Part shown: positions 1-5,412 of the stretch, one piece after another
How the letters are laid out: each line of letters opens with the position of its first letter
Numbering within the stretch: the stretch's first letter is position 1
Origin: an uncultured Acidimicrobiaceae bacterium
GTDB taxonomy: Bacteria > Actinomycetota > Acidimicrobiia > Acidimicrobiales > Ilumatobacteraceae
Assembly: GCA_903919215.1 (NCBI GenBank)
Contig: CAIXHI010000270.1
Coordinates: 1 to 6,796 of the forward strand
Length of the DNA: 6,796 nt
Direction: 5' to 3'
Program-made: the position numbers and the translations under genes
Notes under the pieces: generated by a model
What the model was told of the DNA's origin: nothing
Database searches by the model: none
Seen by the model: the letters and a program-made list of their open reading frames with translations, nothing else

Positions 1-591
1 CAACGCACGGTTGGCGGCCTCGACGATCTCGGGGAACTCGGCCGTGGAGCGGCCGAGGGTCTCGATCAGCGCCAGTTCCACGCCCACCATGCTGCCCGCC
101 ATCACGCGCGGGGTCGGATCGGACGCCACGTCGACACCCAAGCAGCGGGCGAAGTAGGCGGCGAGCGCGATGTAGACCATCATCAGCCGCTCGCCTGTCA
201 CACGGGCCACGACCTCGGGTGCGCCAACAGCAGCAGCACGCCACAGGTTGAGGCTCTTGGCATCGGGCGGGTCGGCGTCGTACCCCTGAAGGATCACCTC
301 CCACGCAGCCCGTTCCGGGGAATCGCTGGGTGCGAGTCCGGCAATACTCGCCACCAGTCGCTCGGCGCCACGGCGAGGCCTGCCGAGGAGGAAGTCCTCC
401 TTGGTCGGGAAGTAGCGGAACAATGTGCGCGCTGACACTCCGGCGACCTCGGCGATGTCGTCGATGGTGACCTCGCGAAACCCACGTTCGGCGAACAGCG
501 TGAGCGCGGTGTGTTCGTACTCGGTCAGGCGCAGGGTTCGCCGCCGGTCCCATCCGGTCAACGCTGTGGCGCTCTTGTCGCTCGTCGGCAC
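1..591 (-). CDS. TetR/AcrR-family transcriptional regulator (3' end cut by window edge)
   Basis: Probable one-component repressor that binds DNA as a dimer and releases on binding a small ligand, perhaps an acyl-CoA or acid given the neighbours (inference). 197 codons are visible and the frame stays open to base 1, so only a few C-terminal residues should be missing, since TetR proteins are usually about 190-210 aa. Residues about 24-69 form the N-terminal TetR domain, with ALTLFAERGFREVTIDDIA followed by the recognition helix AGVSARTLFRYF and then PTKEDFLLG. The C-terminal ligand domain (about 75-197) is helical and not diagnostic. The start is GTG at 591-589. Two ATGs at 602-600 and 599-597 are out of frame and hit an early stop, and no other good start lies upstream in frame; a downstream TTG is a weaker alternative. 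There is no clear ribosome site, so a very short leader is possible. It is divergent from the dehydrogenase at 659 across 67 bp that contain a palindrome, which suggests autoregulation plus control of that gene. Family assignment is firm; target and ligand are unknown. Confidence 0.92.
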   Translation of the reverse strand, partial: MPTSDKSATALTGWDRRRTLRLTEYEHTALTLFAERGFREVTIDDIAEVAGVSARTLFRYFPTKEDFLLGRPRRGAERLVASIAGLAPSDSPERAAWEVILQGYDADPPDAKSLNLWRAAAVGAPEVVARVTGERLMMVYIALAAYFARCLGVDVASDPTPRVMAGSMVGVELALIETLGRSTAEFPEIVEAANRAL

Positions 592-605
592 GTCACCATC
601 ATGGC

Positions 606-618
606 AGTATCTGACACT
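606..618. promoter_or_regulatory. Candidate TetR operator, AGTATC-T-GACACT
   Basis: A 13-bp imperfect palindrome (half-sites AGTATC and GACACT, one mismatch between arms, one central base) lies in the 67-bp gap between the divergent TetR gene and the 659-1462 dehydrogenase. On the minus strand the left arm reads GATACT, which resembles a -10 box and would place transcription start only about 8 bases before the GTG of the regulator. On the plus strand CTGACA at 611-616 resembles a -35 box. A repressor bound here would cover both. This is inference from position and symmetry; the arms are short. Confidence 0.4.
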
Positions 619-642
619 CCGTGGTCGCTTCACCGACTAGAT

Positions 643-653
643 GGAGAGAGGGG
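643..653 (+). promoter_or_regulatory. Purine-rich ribosome binding site that sets the dehydrogenase start at 659
   Basis: GGAGAGAGGGG ends five bases before ATG 659. An in-frame ATG at 641 would put this Shine-Dalgarno-like run inside the coding sequence and has no comparable site of its own, so 659 is preferred. Confidence 0.65.
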
Positions 654-658
654 CGAAC

Positions 659-1462
659 ATGAGCGCAGCACTGAAGGTCGGGTTCATCGGCGCCGGGCAG
701 ATGGGGAGGCCGATGGTCGACCGTTTGGTCGCCGCCGGCTGGAAGCCGGAGGTGTACGCGAGGCGCGCTGAGGCACGGGCCGAACTCGCTGCGGACGGCA
801 TCGCTGCCAGCGACTCGGCGACGGGGCTCGCGGCAAGTGCCGACCTGTTGATCATCTGCATGTTCAGCGACGCTCAGGTGCGCGAGGTGTTGTTCGACGA
901 CGGCGTGCTGGCGGCGATGCAACCGCGCTCGATCCTGGTCAACCATGTCACCGGTAGCCCGACGCTGGCGCTGGAGTTGCAGTCCGCTGCACCTCAAGGC
1001 GTACGCATCCTCGATGTACCCGTGAGCGGCTCGGCCGACAGCATTCGCGCCGGCCAACTCACTCTGCTGGCTGCGGGCGATCCGGCTGACATCGAACGCG
1101 CCCGCGCTCCCCTGTCGTCCTACGGCAGTCCGATCATCGAGGTCGGCGGTCTGGGCGATGCGCAGCGCGTGAAGCTGATCAACAACCTGTTGTTCACTGC
1201 CAACCTGCGCATGGCGTTGGCCGCAGCAGCACTCGGCGAGTCGATGGGCATCGACCCCGCCGATCTCGCGCGGGTGATCGCCGAGTGCAGCGGTGACAGC
1301 TTCGCGATCCGGCGGTTCACGCTCGCGCCGCCTGCCGTGCTCGAGCAGAGCGCCAAGCCGTACCTGGCCAAGGATGTGGCCGTCATCCGCCAGGTCGCCC
1401 GCGAGATGGGGCTCGACCTCGGCGAACTCGGCGAGGTCGCCGCATGGGCGGACGGCAGCTGA
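659..1462 (+). CDS. NAD(P)-binding 3-hydroxyisobutyrate dehydrogenase-family protein
   Basis: 267 aa. Beta-hydroxyacid dehydrogenase that should oxidise a 3-hydroxy acid (or reduce the semialdehyde) with NAD(P); the family acts in valine and branched-acid catabolism and in glyoxylate/tartronate metabolism. Residues 7-19 are the Rossmann start, GFIGAGQMGRPM, with GxGxxG at G11, G13 and G16. Residues 119-125, DVPVSGS, match the family substrate loop (usually DAPVSGG). The catalytic Lys is K172 in QRVKLINN with N176 four residues on, and K239-D240 match the conserved C-terminal KD. The usual glycine-rich run before the Lys (GxxGxGxxxK) is altered to GLGDAQRVK. The protein is about 20-30 aa shorter than typical family members (about 290-300 aa), ending just after the KD helix, with no sign of a frameshift at the end. 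It is divergent from the TetR gene and its stop is 10 bp from the stop of the next, convergent gene. Family is secure; the exact substrate is unknown. Confidence 0.9.
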   Translation: MSAALKVGFIGAGQMGRPMVDRLVAAGWKPEVYARRAEARAELAADGIAASDSATGLAASADLLIICMFSDAQVREVLFDDGVLAAMQPRSILVNHVTGSPTLALELQSAAPQGVRILDVPVSGSADSIRAGQLTLLAAGDPADIERARAPLSSYGSPIIEVGGLGDAQRVKLINNLLFTANLRMALAAAALGESMGIDPADLARVIAECSGDSFAIRRFTLAPPAVLEQSAKPYLAKDVAVIRQVAREMGLDLGELGEVAAWADGS

Positions 1463-1468
1463 GCAGGT

Positions 1469-1484
1469 CGCGCTAACGAGCGCG
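1469..1484. terminator. Candidate bidirectional hairpin at convergent junction
   Basis: CGCGCT-AACG-AGCGCG forms a perfect 6-bp stem with a 4-base loop, beginning six bases after the stop of the plus-strand dehydrogenase and containing the stop codon (1475-1473) of the minus-strand monooxygenase. There is no T-tract on either side, so it would be a weak or Rho-assisted terminator. The sequence is GC-rich and chance symmetry is possible. Confidence 0.4.
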
Positions 1485-2414
1485 GGCGATCGCGAACTCT
1501 TGCGCGAGTCGATCGACCACGGTCTGCACCGGCACGACATCGTCGATCAGGCCGACGCTGTGGCCAGCGCTGAAGATGTCCAGCCACGGGGTGACGCCCG
1601 GGGGCATCTCGGCGCCACGGCGCGGTCCGCGCATCGGCGGCATGTCGTCGGGGTCGAGACCCGCTGCCACGACCGACTGGCGGATCCAGTTCGCACTGAC
1701 CCCGTTCATCGCCGCCGACGCAAAGATGTCGTCCATCCCGACGTTGGCGATCAGTCGCTTGTGCTCGTCCGGCGCGCCCGATTCGAGGGTCGCGATGAAC
1801 CGTGTGCCCATACATGCCAGGTCGGCACCGAGCGCGAGCGCACCGGCGATACCTGCTCCGTCGGCGATACCGCCGCCCACTACCAGCAGACCGTCGAACA
1901 TCGATCGCACCTTGGGCACGAAGGCGAACGGTGTGAGCGTGCCCGAGTGACCGCCCGCTCCGGCACAGGTGAGCATCAGCCCGTCGACCCCAGCGGCGAT
2001 GGCCTTTGCCGCGTGCGGCACCGACACCACATCGTGGATCACCATTCCACCCCACGCGTGCACGCGCTCCACCAGCGCCGTCGGGTCGCCGAGGCTGCTG
2101 AACACGAGCGGGATGCGCTGCTGCTCGCACAACGCCAACTTCTGCGCACCGAGATCAGGGTCCTTGACGATCCCGGCGATGAAGTTGACCGCGTGCGGGG
2201 CGAATCGGGCCCCGTCCGAACGAGCCTGTGCTTCGGCGTCGGCGAGTGTTTGCAGGTACGCGGCAAACTCGTCGATGTCGTGGATCTGCATGCCCTGCCA
2301 GCCACCGATGACGCCGGCACGGCAGCACGCCAGCGTGAGTTCAAGGCTGGAGGCGAAGGTCATCGGCGCGCACATCAGCGGGATGCGCAGGTCATCGAAC
2401 AGGTTGGTGCTCAT
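1473..2414 (-). CDS. Nitronate monooxygenase / 2-nitropropane dioxygenase-like FMN flavoprotein
   Basis: 313 aa TIM-barrel flavoprotein. Characterised relatives oxidise alkyl nitronates with O2, while others are NAD(P)H:quinone or enoyl reductases, so the true reaction is open. Residues 12-38 give the N-terminal phosphate/flavin-side signature (PLMCAPM then AGVIGG). H134 in SVPHAAKA lies where nitronate monooxygenases have their catalytic His. GAGGHSG at 152-158 is the conserved AGGH loop, GGGIADG at 180-186 and MGTRF at 202-206 are the FMN-phosphate end, and WLDIFSAGHSVGLIDD near 277-292 is the usual C-terminal segment. ATG 2414-2412 is chosen because it begins directly before the conserved N-terminus. 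The minus frame stays open far upstream to 3146, but that part is antisense to the thioesterase gene and has no family similarity. No strong ribosome site precedes the ATG; a TACAGT (-10-like) at 2429-2424 would leave an almost leaderless message. Divergent from the thioesterase at 2518. Confidence 0.88.
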   Translation of the reverse strand: MSTNLFDDLRIPLMCAPMTFASSLELTLACCRAGVIGGWQGMQIHDIDEFAAYLQTLADAEAQARSDGARFAPHAVNFIAGIVKDPDLGAQKLALCEQQRIPLVFSSLGDPTALVERVHAWGGMVIHDVVSVPHAAKAIAAGVDGLMLTCAGAGGHSGTLTPFAFVPKVRSMFDGLLVVGGGIADGAGIAGALALGADLACMGTRFIATLESGAPDEHKRLIANVGMDDIFASAAMNGVSANWIRQSVVAAGLDPDDMPPMRGPRRGAEMPPGVTPWLDIFSAGHSVGLIDDVVPVQTVVDRLAQEFAIARAR

Positions 2415-2423
2415 GCCTGGCGG

Positions 2424-2429
2424 ACTGTA
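2424..2429 (-). promoter_or_regulatory. Possible -10 box (TACAGT) for the monooxygenase gene
   Basis: On the minus strand TACAGT fits the actinobacterial TAnnnT -10 pattern and ends ten bases before ATG 2414. Transcription starting about seven bases downstream would give a leader of only a few bases, which agrees with the lack of a Shine-Dalgarno sequence. No convincing -35 box is seen. The palindrome at 2444-2458 would lie over the -35 region. Confidence 0.25.
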
Positions 2430-2443
2430 GCCGTAGGTACCCA

Positions 2444-2458
2444 CCAGGTCGCACCTGG
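2444..2458. promoter_or_regulatory. Candidate operator: perfect palindrome CCAGGT-CGC-ACCTGG
   Basis: Two perfect 6-bp arms separated by three bases, midway in the 103-bp gap between the divergent monooxygenase and double-hotdog thioesterase genes. The placement suggests one dimeric regulator controlling both. The sequence differs from the palindromes in the other two divergent gaps. It could also form a transcript hairpin, but it lies outside both expected messages if the start sites are as proposed. Confidence 0.4.
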
Positions 2459-2504
2459 CCGACGCAGACGCGTGCATCGGTTTGACAATCGCCGGGTGCG
2501 TCTT

Positions 2505-2510
2505 GAAGGG
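2505..2510 (+). promoter_or_regulatory. Ribosome binding site GAAGGG for GTG 2518
   Basis: GAAGGG lies seven bases before GTG 2518, which decides the start. An in-frame TTG at 2482 lies 36 bases upstream, has no purine-rich site before it, and would add twelve residues not expected in this family. The TTG is part of TTGACA, which could be a -35 box, though no matching -10 is visible. Confidence 0.6.
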
Positions 2511-2517
2511 TTGTGCG

Positions 2518-3297
2518 GTGAGCACGACCGACCCGGAAGGGAACACGTTTCCGATCGAGGACCACTTCGTCAACCGCCTTGGTCTGGCGCTGTCGTTCGA
2601 CGGAACTGGCTCGGCAGGTGCGGCGCAGATTCCACCGGAGGCGTTCGTTCCGGGCACGAAGCGTCTGCGCACGGCGTACCTCGCGACCCTCGTGGACATG
2701 GTTGCCGGCCACGCTCCGACCGGCGGAGTGGGACCAACAGTCGATCTGCGGGTGCAACTCCTGTCGTCACCTCCCCCGGGTGGAACCATCCGGTTGGCCT
2801 GCAGCCCGCTGCGCGTTGGCCGACGGCTGATCGTCGCCCAGACCCTCCTGTATTCACAGGAACACCCGACGCCGTTCGCGACAGCGACCACCACCTTCAT
2901 CAACAAGTACGTGGGCGGCAACCTCGACGCGATGCCACCGCCCGCGCCGGCGGTCGAGGAGTCGCTGGATGCATTCATCGGCGCCCGCGTTCGAGACGAC
3001 CGGTCGATGGAGCTGACATCGCGAGCCAGGATTGCCAACGGGCTCAACGGCACGGTCCAGGGTGGGGTGCAGGCATTGCTTGCCGAGATGACTGCGGAAC
3101 ACCTGCTCGGGGGCGGCGCACACATGGCGGCACTCGACCTCGACATCCGCTACCTGGGCAGCGTTCGCACTGGTCCGCTCGTCGCCACCGTGGTGTCGTC
3201 GCCCGCCATCCACCCGTTTGCGATGGTGCACCTCACCGACGGCGCAACCGGCGACCTCGTGTCACATGTGTCGCTGACGATGGAGTACGTGGCTTGA
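2518..3297 (+). CDS. Double-hotdog PaaI-type acyl-CoA thioesterase-like protein
   Basis: 259 aa from GTG 2518. Predicted to hydrolyse an acyl-CoA thioester; substrate unknown. There are two hotdog repeats in one chain. Residues about 16-130 form the first, whose central helix RTAYLATLVDMVAGHA carries D60 as a possible acid, followed by strands PTVDLRVQLLS, IRLACSPLRVGRRLIVAQTLLYS and FATATTTFINK. Residues about 165-259 form the second, with NGLNGTVQGGVQALLAEMTAE (N177, Q181, E190 in the active-site helix region) then LDLDIRYLGSVRTGPLVATV and VSHVSLTMEYVA. A linker rich in Pro (about 138-146) separates them. The length fits a fused hotdog dimer, about twice a single 4HBT domain. It is divergent from the flavin monooxygenase gene with a palindrome between them, and convergent with tesB, whose stop is 40 bp away. 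Fold assignment is good; which domain is catalytic is inference. The reading could also be an acyl-CoA-binding hotdog without hydrolase activity. Confidence 0.82.
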   Translation: MSTTDPEGNTFPIEDHFVNRLGLALSFDGTGSAGAAQIPPEAFVPGTKRLRTAYLATLVDMVAGHAPTGGVGPTVDLRVQLLSSPPPGGTIRLACSPLRVGRRLIVAQTLLYSQEHPTPFATATTTFINKYVGGNLDAMPPPAPAVEESLDAFIGARVRDDRSMELTSRARIANGLNGTVQGGVQALLAEMTAEHLLGGGAHMAALDLDIRYLGSVRTGPLVATVVSSPAIHPFAMVHLTDGATGDLVSHVSLTMEYVA

Positions 3298-3329
3298 CGC
3301 CTGATCCAGCAGCCCAGGGGGCAGCAAAC

Positions 3330-3354
3330 CGCCGGCGTCAGTGAGGCGCTGGCG
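3330..3354 (+). terminator. Candidate hairpin terminator after the double-hotdog gene
   Basis: CGCCGGCG (3330-3337) pairs with CGCTGGCG (3347-3354): an 8-bp stem with one G-U wobble and a 9-base loop, 32 bases after the thioesterase stop. The loop contains the tesB stop codon (3340-3338). The minus-strand transcript would have a C-A mismatch instead of the wobble, so the plus-strand message folds better. No T-tract follows. Confidence 0.4.
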
Positions 3355-4174
3355 TATCGATCAGTCGGATCATCGACTCCTGCGCGATTGATGCAACCAG
3401 CACCCCGTCGCGCGTGTAGACGTGACCGAGCCCGAACGCGCGGCCACCGGCGGTCACCGGACTGTGCTGGTCGACCAACAACCAGTCATCCATGCGGAAA
3501 CGGCGGTGGAACCACACCTGGTGCGTGGTGACCGCGGTGTGCAGCTTGACCATCGTGTCGGCTTGGCTGTAGCCGTCGTGGGGACGCAGCGCAGTCCCGA
3601 TGACCGTCAGGTCGGTGGCGTGCGCCATCAGCGCCTGGTGCACCATCGGGTCGTCGGGCAGACGCCGATCGCTGACCCGCATCCAGAAGGAGAACCGCGC
3701 CGGACCACGGGAACGGTCGCTGAGGTCGACACCGTCAACCACGCGGATCTCCCACGGGATCATCCCTGGGTCCATCGGGAGCGACTCGTCGGGGCCTGGT
3801 ACATCAGGCATTGCATCTTGGTGTTCGAGTCCGACTTCTTGGTCGTCGTGCAGCGAGATCAGTGCCTCGAAGAAGATCTTGCCGTCCTGCGCCGCGGTGA
3901 GATGCCGGGTGGCGAACGAGCGACCAGTCTGCGTCTGATCGAGTAGGTACTCAAGCGGACCGTCGAGGCTGCCCTCCCTGGGGAACGCGACGCTGATCGA
4001 CTTCACGGTCTTTCCGGGAGATGTCTTCGTACCGAGGGCAATCGCCTGGGCGAGCAACTGCCCGCCGAAGATCCGGCGGTAGTCCATCTGCAGGTGCGGG
4101 CCCGTCCACGCTCCGGGTTCGACCTCGGTGAGGTCGAGACAGTTGAGGAGTGCGTCGAGGGTGACGATCGCCAT
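3338..4174 (-). CDS. tesB: Acyl-CoA thioesterase II (TesB family, double hotdog)
   Basis: 278 aa, close to the usual TesB length (286 aa in E. coli). Hydrolyses acyl-CoA to free acid and CoA, freeing CoA in fatty-acid or branched-acyl catabolism. The N-terminal hotdog shows RIFGGQLLAQAI (34-45) and, further on, FPREGSLDGPLEYLL and TGRSFATRHLTA (83-94). The C-terminal hotdog shows HATDLTVIGTALRPHDG (185-201), VWFHRRFRMDDWLL (220-233) and YTRDGVLVASIAQESMIR (253-270). Of the E. coli catalytic residues D204, T228 and Q278, the Asp (D188) and Gln (Q265) are present, but the Thr position counted from the conserved WFH aligns to V215, with T216 and T217 next to it; the usual HS pair before FLRPG is also replaced (KSISVAFPREG). 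This looks like a diverged TesB subfamily rather than a broken gene. ATG 4174-4172 is chosen because AGGAG lies about nine bases upstream; the frame continues further upstream without family similarity. Divergent from the acyl-CoA dehydrogenase pair, which suggests shared control. Confidence 0.9.
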   Translation of the reverse strand: MAIVTLDALLNCLDLTEVEPGAWTGPHLQMDYRRIFGGQLLAQAIALGTKTSPGKTVKSISVAFPREGSLDGPLEYLLDQTQTGRSFATRHLTAAQDGKIFFEALISLHDDQEVGLEHQDAMPDVPGPDESLPMDPGMIPWEIRVVDGVDLSDRSRGPARFSFWMRVSDRRLPDDPMVHQALMAHATDLTVIGTALRPHDGYSQADTMVKLHTAVTTHQVWFHRRFRMDDWLLVDQHSPVTAGGRAFGLGHVYTRDGVLVASIAQESMIRLIDTPAPH

Positions 4175-4213
4175 GATGAGTTTCTCCTGAGGTGTGCTGC
4201 AGGGCAGGCTATC

Positions 4214-4232
4214 TAACACCCACGTCATGTTA
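4214..4232. promoter_or_regulatory. Candidate operator TAACA-N9-TGTTA between tesB and the dehydrogenase pair
   Basis: A perfect 5-bp inverted repeat with a 9-base spacer sits in the 128-bp divergent gap, 40 bases before tesB and 70 bases before the dehydrogenase start. Spacing and AT-rich arms in GC-rich DNA are what a dimeric regulator site would show. It does not match the KstR consensus (TnnAACnnGTTnnA). The plus-strand TACAGT overlapping its right end is a possible -10 box. Inference only. Confidence 0.4.
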
Positions 4233-4236
4233 CAGT
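4231..4236 (+). promoter_or_regulatory. Possible -10 box (TACAGT) for the acyl-CoA dehydrogenase operon
   Basis: TACAGT fits TAnnnT and overlaps the right arm of the palindrome at 4214-4232. It would give a leader of roughly 60 bases before ATG 4303. No good -35 hexamer is seen at the expected distance. The same hexamer appears before the monooxygenase gene at 2429-2424. Confidence 0.25.
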
Positions 4237-4302
4237 GTCGCCGCTGGGTGCCTGAACGGAGGTATCCACGCTCTGAGCAGCACGCCGGCAGGGAGACGTT
4301 GA

Positions 4303-5412
4303 ATGGATCTGGAACTCTCGGACGATCAGCAGATGTTGCGCGACAACATCCGCACCGTGCTGACCGGGGCATGCCCGCCGAGTCTCGTGCGCGCGGTCCA
4401 CGAAGGGACGAGTGACGGTGCCGAGCTGTGGCACCAGGTCGTCGACCTCGGCTGGCCCGCACTCGGCATCCGCGAGGAGGCCGGCGGTGTCGGGCTCGGG
4501 TTCGTGGAAGTGGCGCTCCTCGCAGAGGAGCTGGGCCGCGCCGCCGCTCCGGGGCCGTTGCTGGCAACGATCAGCCAGTTCGTGCCCGTCTTGGAAGAGT
4601 TCGATTGCATCGACCTGCTCGCGGAGGTCGCCGAAGGGCGCCGCTCTGGTTCGCTCGCAGTGGCCGAAGGTTCGTCCTGGGGGTTGCACTCGATCAGCAC
4701 CGTCGCCGAGGTCACCGCCGACGGGGCGCGAATCACCGGACGCAAGGACGCCGTGCTTGCCGGCAGCCAGGTGGATTCGTTCGCCGTGGTCGCGCGAGAC
4801 CGGACGTCGGGTCAGCTCGGCGTGTACCTCGTTGAGCGCTCGGCGGCCACGGTGATACCGACGGGTGCGCTCGAACCCACGCTCGGGCTCGCTGACGTCG
4901 TATTCGACGGGGCGCCGGCCGTGGTACTCGCCGCCGCAGGTGTCGAGGCGGCGCTGGAACGCGTGTTGCAGCAGGCCACGACGGCGATGACGTTGCACAT
5001 CATCGGGGCGTGCCGGCGCGTCTTCGAGTTGACGCTCGACTACGCCAAGATTCGCGTGCAGTACGACCGAGTGATCGGTTCCTTCCAGGCGCTTAAGCAC
5101 CGCTTCGCCGACATGTACCTCATGGTCGAGAAGGCGAACGCCTTGGGTTACTTCGCTGCAGTCGCCATCGCCGAGAACGACCCCCGCCGAGCGGAGGCCT
5201 CACACATGGCCAAAGCGACCGCCGGCGAGTGCCAACGGCTGCTCGTCGAGGACGGTCTGCAGTTGCACGGCGGGATCGGGTACACGTGGGAAAACGATCT
5301 GCATTTCTGGCTGAAGCGGGCCAAGGCGGGCGAGCTGCTGTGTGGCAGCAGCCTCCATCACCGCTCCCAATTGGCGGCCGCTCTCGGCCTGATCTCGGAG
5401 GTGAACGTATGA
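4303..5412 (+). CDS. Acyl-CoA dehydrogenase, FAD-motif (non-catalytic-Glu) subunit of a two-subunit enzyme
   Basis: 369 aa. First subunit of a predicted heteromeric FAD acyl-CoA dehydrogenase that puts a 2,3-double bond in an acyl-CoA. Residues 1-95 are the helical N-terminal domain (LSDDQQMLRDNIRTVL; WPALGIREEAGGVGLGFVEVALLAEELG). The middle beta domain (about 115-205) is degenerate and lacks the SEPDAGSD-type substrate/FAD motif. The C-terminal domain has the FAD adenine/pyrophosphate motif RVQYDRVIGSFQALKH (251-266) and QLHGGIGYTWE (320-330). The catalytic Glu is missing from both known positions: the MCAD-type YEG aligns to L346-C347-G348, and the IVD/LCAD-type site 26 residues before R251 is A225. 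Actinobacterial FadE pairs acting on steroid side chains (FadE28-FadE29, FadE26-FadE27) share this division of labour. ATG 4303 has GGGAG seven bases upstream. The last four bases overlap the next gene (ATGA), so translation is probably coupled. Substrate unknown; no specific fadE number is justified. Confidence 0.88.
   Translation: MDLELSDDQQMLRDNIRTVLTGACPPSLVRAVHEGTSDGAELWHQVVDLGWPALGIREEAGGVGLGFVEVALLAEELGRAAAPGPLLATISQFVPVLEEFDCIDLLAEVAEGRRSGSLAVAEGSSWGLHSISTVAEVTADGARITGRKDAVLAGSQVDSFAVVARDRTSGQLGVYLVERSAATVIPTGALEPTLGLADVVFDGAPAVVLAAAGVEAALERVLQQATTAMTLHIIGACRRVFELTLDYAKIRVQYDRVIGSFQALKHRFADMYLMVEKANALGYFAAVAIAENDPRRAEASHMAKATAGECQRLLVEDGLQLHGGIGYTWENDLHFWLKRAKAGELLCGSSLHHRSQLAAALGLISEVNV
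5397..5404 (+). promoter_or_regulatory. Ribosome binding site GGAGGTGA for the second dehydrogenase subunit
   Basis: A near-ideal Shine-Dalgarno sequence inside the last codons of the first subunit, four bases before ATG 5409. It decides the start at 5409 rather than the longer open frame reaching back to 5229, and with the ATGA overlap it points to balanced, coupled synthesis of the two subunits. Confidence 0.75.

Noticed and set aside
599..1540. A 313-codon minus-strand open frame opposite the hydroxyacid dehydrogenase
   Set aside because: It is antisense to a gene with clear Rossmann and catalytic motifs, and its translation resembles no known protein.
2482..2487. TTGACA as a start codon (TTG) or a -35 promoter box for the thioesterase
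   Set aside because: As a start it lacks a ribosome site and adds non-conserved residues; as a -35 box no TAnnnT hexamer is found at 16-19 bases downstream.
2415..3146. Possible 244-residue N-terminal extension of the monooxygenase on the minus strand
   Set aside because: It is antisense to the well-supported double-hotdog gene and has no recognisable fold; family homology starts directly after ATG 2414.
1293..3344. A 683-codon open frame on the plus strand
   Set aside because: It runs out of frame through the dehydrogenase, antisense to the monooxygenase and out of frame through the thioesterase. Its composition is Arg/His/Gly-rich with no domain, typical of a shadow frame in GC-rich DNA.
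4175..4567. Upstream extension of the TesB frame to a 409-residue protein
   Set aside because: The extra sequence is Arg/Pro-rich, crosses the divergent control region and overlaps the start of the dehydrogenase; ATG 4174 has a good ribosome site.
4225..5100. A 291-codon minus-strand open frame opposite the first dehydrogenase subunit
   Set aside because: Antisense shadow of a gene with conserved FAD motifs; no start context or domain.
5229..5408. Sixty-residue N-terminal extension of the second dehydrogenase subunit
   Set aside because: It overlaps the first subunit out of frame, and GGAGGTGA directly precedes ATG 5409, where family homology begins.
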